From Clostridia bacterium (lineage in GTDB: Bacteria > Bacillota > Clostridia > TANB77 > CAG-508): a stretch of 26,236 nt of DNA. Below the pieces are notes generated by a model that worked only from the letters and a program-made list of their open reading frames with translations, had not been told where the DNA came from and searched no databases. Where the stretch lies: contig CAADUD010000182.1 in the NCBI GenBank assembly GCA_900752095.1, forward strand, positions 1 through 26,236, in the 5' to 3' direction. Both the position numbers and the translations under genes were made by a program. Positions within the stretch are counted from its first letter, which is position 1. Each line of letters starts with the position of its first letter. Shown one piece after another: positions 10,101 to 17,113 of the stretch.

Positions 10101-10897
10101 CTTCTAGGATCAAAGAATAAGCCATTAAATAAGTTTCTTGCTGCATCTGTAGTTGGAAGTTCTCCTGGTCTTAATTTTTTATAAATTTCTACTAAAGCTT
10201 CTTCTTGTGTTTTAATTGGGTCTTTTTGTAATGTTGTTACTAACTTATTTTCTTCTCCAAATAGTTGGATTATTTCTTCATCTGTAGTAATTCCAATAGC
10301 TCTTAATAAAGTAGTTACTGGAATTTTTCTAGTTCTATCTACTCTTGCATAAAAAACATCATTTCCATCTGTTTCGTATTCTATCCAAGCACCACGAATA
10401 GGCATAACAGTAGAAGTATAAATCTTTCTACCTGTTTTGCTATCAAAGTCTTCTGCGTAATAACATCCTGGTGAACGTACTAACTGACTTACTACAACTC
10501 TTTCTGCACCGTTAATAACGAAGGTACCACTATCAGTCATAAGTGGAAAATCACCTAGGTAAATTTCTTGTTCTTTAATTTCTCCTGTTTCTCGATTAAT
10601 TAATCTTACTCTAACATGTAATCTGGTTGCATATGTAGCATCACGTTCTTTTGCTTCTTCTAAAGTATATTTTGTTTTTTCTTCCATGTAATAGTCTAGA
10701 AATTCAAGTACTAGATTGCCAGAATAATCAATAATTGGTGATATATCTCTTAGAACTTCACCTAATCCTTCTTCTACAAACCAATTATAGGAATCTTTCT
10801 GAACCTGAATTAAGTTTGGCATTTCGATTGCATCGCCGATTTTTGCAAAAGTTTTACGAGAACATTTCTCGTGTTTGATTTCTTTTAGCTTTGACAA
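7136..10897 (-). CDS. rpoB: DNA-directed RNA polymerase subunit beta
   Basis: This is the second catalytic subunit of RNA polymerase, forming the lobe, fork and flap. The product is 1253 residues. I choose the TTG at 10895-10897 ([17 protein letters not shown]): an AGGGG Shine-Dalgarno lies 8 bases ahead, and the in-frame GTG three codons upstream overlaps that site. The rifampicin-binding cluster at about 484-517 ([20 protein letters not shown], then [10 protein letters not shown]) has the common sensitive residues. The carboxy end beyond the usual [11 protein letters not shown] is a strongly acidic tail of about 90 residues rich in D and E, ending LLDDEDK; such tails vary between Firmicutes. 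The customary upstream neighbour rplL is absent, and a 330-base leader with its own promoter and terminator precedes the gene. Confidence 0.98.
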   Translation of the reverse strand: [1253 protein letters not shown]

Positions 10898-11086
10898 AAA
10901 AATCACCCCTAAAAAATATTAAGCAGAAATAAAATATATGGATATCAAATAAAAAGTCCTTCTTGTTTCTATAATGAGTTTACCAAATTTTGTATTAGCT
11001 GCTCTTCCAATACTTCCTTCCGTAAGTCATTTTAGAACAATTCCTCTTTTTACTTAATTAACATAACGTTATTAAAGAAGACAATA

Positions 11087-11129
11087 AAAAGACGGTTGGT
11101 AACTTTATTTTTTTACCAACTTGTCTTTT
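11087..11129 (-). terminator. Intrinsic terminator inside the rpoB leader
   Basis: Arms AAAAGAC-GTTGGTAA and TTACCAAC-GTCTTTT form about 15 pairs around a short internal loop. On the minus strand the sequence continues GTCTTTTTATT. It lies about 100 bases after the predicted start of the rpoB leader transcript and 190 bases before the rpoB start. It would either end a short leader RNA or act as an attenuator. Confidence 0.8.
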
Positions 11130-11140
11130 CTATTTTATTA

Positions 11141-11170
11141 TTATAAAGCTTTATTTTTATTATTTAACAC
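11141..11170 (-). other. Possible leader peptide ORF upstream of rpoB
   Basis: Within the rpoB leader, AAAGGTGG (11181-11188) lies ten bases before a GTG that opens a nine-codon frame, MLNNKNKAL, stopping shortly before the leader terminator. The position fits a leader peptide. The start codon and spacing are weak, and the sequence shows no amino-acid bias that would explain attenuation. Confidence 0.2.
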
Positions 11171-11236
11171 TGAATATTAACCACCTTTATTTAAAAATTG
11201 GAGATTAATATATTTTGCTTAAAACATATCTATTTT

Positions 11237-11266
11237 AGTATAACATTATGTTTCTTTGATTGTCAA
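11237..11266 (-). promoter_or_regulatory. Sigma-A type promoter for the rpoB leader
   Basis: On the minus strand TTGACA (11261-11266), an 18-bp spacer and TATACT (11237-11242). The start would be near 11230, giving an untranslated leader of about 330 nt before rpoB. Between the leader terminator and rpoB no second promoter of similar quality was seen. Confidence 0.8.
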
Positions 11267-11326
11267 TGCTTTTTTAAAATTTTTCTAGATTTTTAAGAAA
11301 TTTTATAATTTATAAGAGCCAAAATC

Positions 11327-11872
11327 TTATTTTTTCATTTTCACAACTGTTACAATTCCTTCTACTAAATTAATTGCTTGTGTAACAGCTAAAATAATTC
11401 CTACTGTAGTAGTGGTAACTGCCATGGATGCAAATGGATTAAACATAACTAATATTCCTAACAATAATGTAACAATGGATAAAATAAGCATTAGCCACCA
11501 AACTTTGACATTTGCAAATTTTAGTCCCATAGCTAATTGAATGGTAATAATACTTTGAATGATAATCCATATAGAAAACATAATAGGAAGAAATGCGATT
11601 AAAGCATTACTACTAACCATAATAATAAGCGCTGCTAATATGCTTAAAATTCCTTCTGCTAGTCCAAAGTTCATCATTCGCATTTGTGCATCGGTTCTAA
11701 AATATTGAATTAGTTTAATAATCCCATTTACTAAAATAATAATGGCAAATAACATGATGAAAGTATTAAGAGATTCTAATGGTCTAAAAATAAGAAAAAT
11801 TGCTAGTAAAAACATTAATAAAGATACAATTAATGACCATTTTTGATATTTTTCAAAAAATTGGCTAAACAT
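11327..11872 (-). CDS. HdeD/DUF308 family multi-pass membrane protein
   Basis: The 181-residue protein is almost entirely hydrophobic, with about six membrane helices arranged as repeated pairs. Short loops such as FRPLESLNT and FNPFASMAV resemble the paired repeats of the HdeD/DUF308 family. That family is known from acid-stress HdeD in enteric bacteria; its biochemical role in Firmicutes is not established. The ATG is preceded by AAAGGAGG at good spacing and by its own near-consensus promoter. It stands alone between the kinase operon terminator and the rpoB leader promoter. A clear terminator of its own was not seen, so readthrough toward rpoB is possible. Confidence 0.85.
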   Translation of the reverse strand: MFSQFFEKYQKWSLIVSLLMFLLAIFLIFRPLESLNTFIMLFAIIILVNGIIKLIQYFRTDAQMRMMNFGLAEGILSILAALIIMVSSNALIAFLPIMFSIWIIIQSIITIQLAMGLKFANVKVWWLMLILSIVTLLLGILVMFNPFASMAVTTTTVGIILAVTQAINLVEGIVTVVKMKK

Positions 11873-11895
11873 AAAAATTCCTCCTTTTGCATCTG

Positions 11896-11924
11896 ATTAT
11901 ATGCTAAATTCTCATTTTAGTCAA
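11896..11924 (-). promoter_or_regulatory. Sigma-A type promoter for the DUF308 gene
   Basis: On the minus strand TTGACT (11919-11924), 17 bp, then TATAAT (11896-11901), placed a few bases before the AAAGGAGG ribosome-binding site. Confidence 0.85.
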
Positions 11925-11940
11925 ATTTTTTTAATGTTTC

Positions 11941-11986
11941 AAAAAATATAGTAACTCCAAAATTTTTAATTTGAAGTTACTATATC
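11941..11986 (-). terminator. Intrinsic terminator after the histidine kinase
   Basis: The stem ATATAGTAACTTC with GGAGTTACTATAT is followed on the minus strand by TATTTTTTG. It starts four bases after the stop codon reached through the frameshift (11990-11992). This supports the shifted frame as the true end of the gene. One arm shares a 15-base string with the rpoC terminator. Confidence 0.85.
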
Positions 11987-11989
11987 CTT

Positions 11990-14009
11990 TTAATTCATTT
12001 TCTCAAATCCAATAGTTACTTTAAATAGGTCACCATCTAAATAAATATGGAATTTTCCCTTTTGAAGTTCGGTTAAACTAGAGGCAATAGAAAGTCCGAA
12101 GTCCGCTTCCTTCTGTGTTTCTAGAAGCTTCTCCTCTTACAAATCTTTGCATTAATTCATCTGCTGTGATATTTAATTTCTCTTGTGAAATATTTTTCAT
12201 TTGAATTACTACACTTTTTCCAGTAGAAACTACATCTAAATAAACTCTTGAATTTTCTAAAGCATATTTTGCACAATTAGAATATACATTTTCTAGCACA
12301 CGATATAAATACCTTCCATCTGCCATAATAAAAATAGGTTGTTCTGGTAAAGTCATAATTTCTTCTAGCCCTCTTGTATGGAAGCGATCTTCAAATTCCC
12401 CAGAAACTTGTTTTACTAATTCTATCACATTAATTTTTTCCATTTGTAGTTTAATGTTTCCAGAAGATGCCTTAGAAGCTTCTACTAAATCTTCCGTTAG
12501 TCTCTTTAATCTTTGTGATTTATTTTCCAAAATCATTAAATACTCAGTTGCTTTTTCGTTTGGCATTTTTTCTTTTTTTAATAGATCTACATAATTAATA
12601 ATAGAAGTAAGTGGTGTTTTTATATCATGGGATACATTGGTAATAAGCTCTGTTTTGAGCCTTTCGCTTTTTAGACTTTGTTCTACTGCATTAGAAAGTC
12701 CTCCTGCTATGTCTTCTATATAAATAGCTAATTGTTTTAGAACTCCCTTCATTTCATTTGGATTTAGGCTGATATTAGTATTTCCTTCATATATATTTTT
12801 TAAAGCTTTTTGAATGTTTTCAAATTCTTTTAATTTTTTAAACAAGTAACAAAAAGTTAATATTCCTATGGTAGCTAATAAAACAAACCAAAATAATGAA
12901 GCACCTGAAGAATAAGAATTAAATAAACCTGTTGTAGCAATTATTCCTATTAAGCAAAAACCTCCATAAGCCAATACTAATTTTGTAGTAATTTTTCGAT
13001 TTACGATTAATAATTTAATATAATGCCCAATGGAGTAAAGAATTGTGGATTTCCATACTATATGCGTTTTAATTCTTTTTACTATTGTTTCTATCATTAG
13101 AATACAGCTTAAATACATAAAACAAATTCCAACTGTTACTCCTGTAAAAATAATAGAACGAATATTAGAGCGAATGCTTGCTAAGAAAGCAACTCCTATT
13201 AAAAATATACTAATACCAATTAATATTACAATTTCTAGTTTCCATTTATCAAACCAGTTTAGGTAAATTTCTTCTTGTTTAGCAGTTTTTCCTATCCCAT
13301 GAAAAATGACTAATGTTAATACAATTAATGCCACAATGCTAATAGGGATTAATACCGGTGCCATATCATTTGCTTTCATAGCAAAATCATATCCTAATTT
13401 TGCCATAGCATATTCATCATTATATGGCATACCATCTAATAATACTGTATAAGTATCTAAATAAGAGGATTTTTTCATCATAGATTCAAATGTAGAATCA
13501 TAACGAATATTTTCCATACTTAAATTGAGAATACTGGTATTAATTTCTCCCTTTTCATAGTTCCAATAAATGCTATTTTGACTAAGCTCTTGCTTTATTT
13601 CCTCGATTGTATCTGTTTTCATAGTATGTTCTACATTGGTTCTTGCTATAGCATTTTCTTCATCAATCACTAAATAACGAAAATTCGGTGTTTCTACTGG
13701 CTCGTAATAAATAAATCCTTGTTTTCCGTTTATATCTACATTTTCTTGAACATCACTACCAGTATAATAGTCATAATATAGTTCTTCTCCTGTTATTTCA
13801 TTAATTGCTACCATTGAATAAGTATGATAAACATCCATAAAATAATTATTGGAAAACAAAGTAGTTTCATAATAGTCTGTTGTATTTTTTATACCAATAT
13901 TAGAATCAACAAGTAGGATTCCAGCAACAGATGTAATAACTAAAATTAAAAAGATAGGTACCAAAAAATATGCAATGTTTTTAGCAATCCTTGCCCAACA
14001 TAATTTCAT
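11990..14009 (-). CDS. Membrane sensor histidine kinase, +1 frameshift at CGG in the G2 box
   Basis: This is the sensor of a two-component system with the adjacent regulator. The ATG has AAAGGGGG ahead and lies 17 bp after the regulator stop. One amino-terminal helix (about 12-34), an outer domain (35-215) and about five further helices precede the dimerisation domain, with H461 in VSHDIKTPLTS. The N box is VLENVYSNCAKYA (571-583). The zero frame reaches EGSGL (637), meets CGG at 12096-12098 and ends after six codons. One base over, the reading is GLSIASSLTELQKG...LDGDLFKVT, the normal end of this kinase class, stopping at 11990-11992 for 672 residues. Without the shift the second half of the GSGLGLSIA ATP-lid motif is lost, so the short form should be inactive. 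Alternatives are a real mutation or an assembly error. Confidence 0.88.
12093..12101 (-). promoter_or_regulatory. +1 frameshift site CTT-CGG-A in the histidine kinase
   Basis: The codons read GGA CTT CGG ACT in the zero frame. Reading GGA CTT (C) GGA CTT restores the conserved motif. CTT is also the slippery P-site codon of the classical prfB +1 shift (established knowledge). A purine-rich stretch, AGAAGGAAG, lies just upstream and resembles a Shine-Dalgarno, as in prfB, although spaced slightly further away. Confidence 0.6.
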
Positions 14010-14026
14010 GAAAATATCCCCCTTTC

Positions 14027-14734
14027 TTAGTCTAAATTTTCAATTTTATAGCCAATTCCCCAAATCACCTTTAAATATTTAGGCTCTTTTGGATTAATTT
14101 CTATTTTTTCTCTAATATGCCTTATATGCACAGCAATAATATTTTCTGCACCATAGCATTCTTCTTCCCATACATTTTCATAAATTTGTTCAATAGAATA
14201 CACAATACCCTTGTTTTTGGTTAAAAATTTTAAGATATTATATTCTGTTGGAGTAAGTTTTACTTCTTTCCCTTCTACTTCCACTTGTTTAGTATTATCG
14301 TTAATTACTAAATCTCCTGAACGATAAATATTTTCACCTTTTTGCACTTTATCTGCTATAGAACCTAAAGTTGTATATCTTCGTATTTGTGAATTTACTC
14401 TTGCAATTAATTCTAATGGATTAAAAGGTTTGGTAACATAGTCATCTGCTCCATTATTTAATCCTGAAATTTTATCATAATCTTCTGATTTTGCAGAGAG
14501 CATAATAATAGGAACTTTTTTATCTTTACGAATTAAATTGGCTGTACTAATTCCATCTAATTTCGGCATCATAATATCTAAAATAACTAAATGAATATCT
14601 TCTCTTTCTTTCATAATTTTTAGAGCTTCCATTCCGTTATATGCTTTTAAAATATTATAACCTTCTTTACTTAAATAAATTTCTATCGCATTTACAATTT
14701 CCTTGTCATCATCTACTACTAAAATATTATACAT
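14027..14734 (-). CDS. OmpR/PhoB-family response regulator
   Basis: This 235-residue DNA-binding regulator is the partner of the downstream kinase. The receiver domain shows the acidic pocket (VVDDDKE, residues 6-12), the phosphoacceptor D53 in LVILDIMMPKLDG, T/S switch S80 and K102 in VTKPF. The carboxy half is a winged helix ending ENIIAVHIRHIREK...IWGIGYKIE, close to the VanR type. The ATG is preceded by GGAAGG about 11 bases away. Upstream, TATAAT (minus, 14771-14776) has no good -35 box. An imperfect inverted repeat CATGT...ACATG (14800-14817) lies just beyond, which would suit an activator- or self-regulated promoter (inference). Regulator and kinase form one operon. Confidence 0.95.
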   Translation of the reverse strand: MYNILVVDDDKEIVNAIEIYLSKEGYNILKAYNGMEALKIMKEREDIHLVILDIMMPKLDGISTANLIRKDKKVPIIMLSAKSEDYDKISGLNNGADDYVTKPFNPLELIARVNSQIRRYTTLGSIADKVQKGENIYRSGDLVINDNTKQVEVEGKEVKLTPTEYNILKFLTKNKGIVYSIEQIYENVWEEECYGAENIIAVHIRHIREKIEINPKEPKYLKVIWGIGYKIENLD

Positions 14735-14887
14735 TTTTTTATTTTCCTTCCTTTAGGTATCATTTTTGTTATTATATCATAATTCCCTTATTTGTTCTAC
14801 ATGTATAGTATAACATGAATTTATTAAGAAAAAAGAAACGAAATTATTAAGATTTTATTAAATAGCAAATGGTCTAATAGTTTAATA

Positions 14888-15028
14888 AGAATCATAGAAA
14901 TAGCCTTTTAAAATTTTTAAGACCTTGTATGAGTAACCATTGTAACAGCTGTTCAAGGCAATTTGCCAAGTTACAGATGTCAAAAAAGAAAGGTTTCAAA
15001 AATTTCAAAAGACTATTTCTATGATTCT
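14888..15028. repeat. 141-bp palindromic element between the regulator and AI-2E genes
   Basis: Two 39-base arms (14888-14926 and 14990-15028) are complementary except at four positions, all transitions. In RNA from the minus strand three of the four become G-U pairs, so pairing looks maintained in that direction. The centre holds smaller stems, GGCAA/TTGCC and TGTAAC/GTTACA. In size and plan it resembles the 147-bp element at 6942-7088. The two also share the core TGTAACAG, while their outer arms are unrelated. It lies 70 bp after the AI-2E stop and upstream of the regulator promoter. Confidence 0.8.
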
Positions 15029-15095
15029 ATTTTCTATATTATAATATTTCAAGAAATTTCTATTATGTTATTCTATCCTTGGTTCTTTTTTTAAA

Positions 15096-16232
15096 TTATT
15101 TTTCTATTTGCTTATGTTCGTTTTTGTAATCTATATATTCTTCTATTGACAATTTAATGACTGTAAAAATTGGTACTGCTAAAAACATACCTAAAACTCC
15201 AAAATAAGCGCCACCAATCGTTACTGCAAAAATAACTAATAAAGGACTAATTGATAAAGAATTTCCAATAATTTTAGGATTAATAATATTAGCATCAATT
15301 TGTTGCAAAATAATAACAATAATAGCCATTAAAATTGCCTGCCCCAATCCTCCTGTAAATAAAGTAATAATAATAGCAACAATAACAGCAATAATTGCTC
15401 CAAAATAAGGAATAAGATTGAATAGTCCTATCATAAACCCTAATAATACAGCATATTTTACACCAAGAATTGACATGGCAACAGATGTTAAAATTCCTAC
15501 TATTATTGCATCTAATACTTGCCCTGCTACAAATTTAAAAAATACCTCATTTGATTTATTAAAATATCTACCTACTAATTGATAAGTATCTTCATTAAAT
15601 AAAGCTTTAGAAAGCCTTTTCAAAAAATTTAAAATTCTTTTTCTTTCTGCTAATAAATAAACAGAAACAATAAAAGATACAAAAACATCAAAAACACTAT
15701 TTACTACATTAATAGCACCTTTTGCATATTGTGCTAATGTTTCTAAATTAAAAAATTGCTTTAAATCTATTTCACTAATATTCTGGACTAAATTTAAAAT
15801 TACATCACTTTTCCAAAAAGAATCTTCTGGTAATTTTTGAATTGTTTCCATAGTATTATTATAATAATTTCCAAAGTTATTGACAAAATCTACAATACTT
15901 CTACTAATAGTAGGAATTACAAAATTAAGAGCCAAAATTAATAACAAAATAGCAATAATATACACTGTAACAATAGATAATATCCTTGCTTTTTTGGAAA
16001 TCCATTTTTGCTTTTTTACTTTTCTATAAATACTTTCTATTTTTCTACAAGGAAGATAAAATAAATATGCTATTAGTAAACCAATAATAAATGGCATTAA
16101 AATATTTAATAAGTTATGAAACCAACTAGTAATTTGAGAAAAATTGTCTAACAATTTATAGACAACTATAATAGCTACACCTAGTAAAAAATAATAAACC
16201 CATTTTGTAAAGCTTTTTTTCTTTTCCTCCAT
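15096..16232 (-). CDS. AI-2E/PerM family transporter-like membrane protein
   Basis: The 378-residue protein shows the family pattern. There are two or three amino-terminal helices, a variable central extracytoplasmic region (about 100-190) and a hydrophobic carboxy half. That half contains GFMIGLFNLIPYFGAIIA and QQIDANIINPKIIGNSLSIS, the signatures of PF01594. Members are variously linked to autoinducer-2 export, sporulation (YtvI) or Na+/H+ antiport; substrate cannot be assigned from sequence. The ATG has GGAAAGGAAA ahead. It begins 20 bp after the exoA stop, so the two are very likely co-transcribed. No standard terminator follows; the 141-bp palindrome may mark the transcript end. Confidence 0.9.
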   Translation of the reverse strand: MEEKKKSFTKWVYYFLLGVAIIVVYKLLDNFSQITSWFHNLLNILMPFIIGLLIAYLFYLPCRKIESIYRKVKKQKWISKKARILSIVTVYIIAILLLILALNFVIPTISRSIVDFVNNFGNYYNNTMETIQKLPEDSFWKSDVILNLVQNISEIDLKQFFNLETLAQYAKGAINVVNSVFDVFVSFIVSVYLLAERKRILNFLKRLSKALFNEDTYQLVGRYFNKSNEVFFKFVAGQVLDAIIVGILTSVAMSILGVKYAVLLGFMIGLFNLIPYFGAIIAVIVAIIITLFTGGLGQAILMAIIVIILQQIDANIINPKIIGNSLSISPLLVIFAVTIGGAYFGVLGMFLAVPIFTVIKLSIEEYIDYKNEHKQIEK

Positions 16233-16252
16233 ATTATTTCCTTTCCTTAGTT

Positions 16253-17026
16253 TTATATATTATCATTTATTTCTAATCCTATTGGGCAGTGATCACTTCC
16301 TAATACTTCAGAATAGATAACACTTTCTTTTATATCTTTATTTATAGAGTTGGAAACAATAAAGTAGTCAATTCTCCACCCTACGTTTTTTTCTCTTGCA
16401 TGAAACATATAAGACCACCAAGTATATGCTTCTTCTTTATTTGGATATAAATAACGAAAAGTATCTGTAAATCCACCTAATAACAATTCTGTCATTTTTT
16501 CTCGTTCTTCATTTGTAAAACCTGCACTATGATGATTAGTTTTTGGATTTTTTAAATCAATTTCTTCATGTGCTACATTTAAATCTCCGCAATAAATTAC
16601 TGGTTTTACTGCATCTAATTGTTTTAAATACTGTCTAATTTCATCTTCCCATATCATACGATAAGATAAACGTTCTAATTCTCTTTTAGAATTTGGAGTA
16701 TAACAATTTACTAAATAGAAGTTTTCATATTCTATCGTAATTATTCTTCCCTCTTGATCATGTTCTTCTTTTCCAATTCCATAAGTAACATTTAATGGTT
16801 TTTGTTTCGTAAATACTGCTGTTCCTGAGTATCCTTTTTTTATAGCACTATTCCAATAAGAATAATAATTTTGAAATAGATTTTGTATTGATATATCGAT
16901 TTGGTCTTCTTGCATTTTTGTTTCTTGAATACAAAAGATGTCAGCATCTACTTGCTTAAAAAAGTCGCTAAACCCCTTTTGCATAGCTGCTCTTAATCCA
17001 TTTACATTCCACGAAATTAATTTCAT
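16253..17026 (-). CDS. exoA: Exodeoxyribonuclease III / AP endonuclease
   Basis: This Mg-dependent enzyme of base-excision repair cuts 5' to abasic sites and trims 3' blocks. The 257-residue product has the complete ExoIII set: WNVNGLRA with N7, QETK with E35, YCGDLNVAHEEIDL, WWSY, WRIDYFIVSN and the terminal catalytic SDHCPI. I start at the second ATG (17024-17026), which gives the family-standard MKLISWNVNG and has AGGAG seven bases ahead. The upstream in-frame ATG at 17045-17047 precedes that Shine-Dalgarno. It is the first gene of an operon with the AI-2E protein. It follows the terminator of the SleB-like gene; no strong promoter was seen in the 40-bp gap. Confidence 0.95.
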   Translation of the reverse strand: MKLISWNVNGLRAAMQKGFSDFFKQVDADIFCIQETKMQEDQIDISIQNLFQNYYSYWNSAIKKGYSGTAVFTKQKPLNVTYGIGKEEHDQEGRIITIEYENFYLVNCYTPNSKRELERLSYRMIWEDEIRQYLKQLDAVKPVIYCGDLNVAHEEIDLKNPKTNHHSAGFTNEEREKMTELLLGGFTDTFRYLYPNKEEAYTWWSYMFHAREKNVGWRIDYFIVSNSINKDIKESVIYSEVLGSDHCPIGLEINDNI

Positions 17027-17065
17027 TTTTCTTCTCCTATTTTTCATTTTTATACCATATAGCTA

Positions 17066-17104
17066 AAAAACGTCCCCAATGGCTAAATGATTGAGGGCGT
17101 TTTT
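17066..17104 (-). terminator. Intrinsic terminator after the SleB-like gene
   Basis: Arms AAAAACG.CCC.AAT and ATT.GGGCGTTTTT form a GC-rich stem. On the minus strand it is followed by CGTTTTTTAG. It begins ten bases after the stop codon of the hydrolase gene. Confidence 0.85.
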
Positions 17105-17113
17105 GTTTATTTA

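Noticed and set aside
10911..11040. Small peptide MTYGRKYWKSS in the region just upstream of rpoB
   Set aside because: An ATG with a distant AGAGGA exists, but the frame is very short and matches nothing recognisable.
11087..11200. T-box or known riboswitch in the rpoB leader
   Set aside because: AAAGGTGG only loosely resembles a T-box sequence; the conserved specifier and T-box stems could not be found.
12090..12100. Treating the kinase and htpX breaks as two unrelated sequencing errors
   Set aside because: Not excluded, but both fall at the only in-frame CGG codons seen and in the same YTT-CGG-G context, and neither lies in a homopolymer long enough to be a typical error site.
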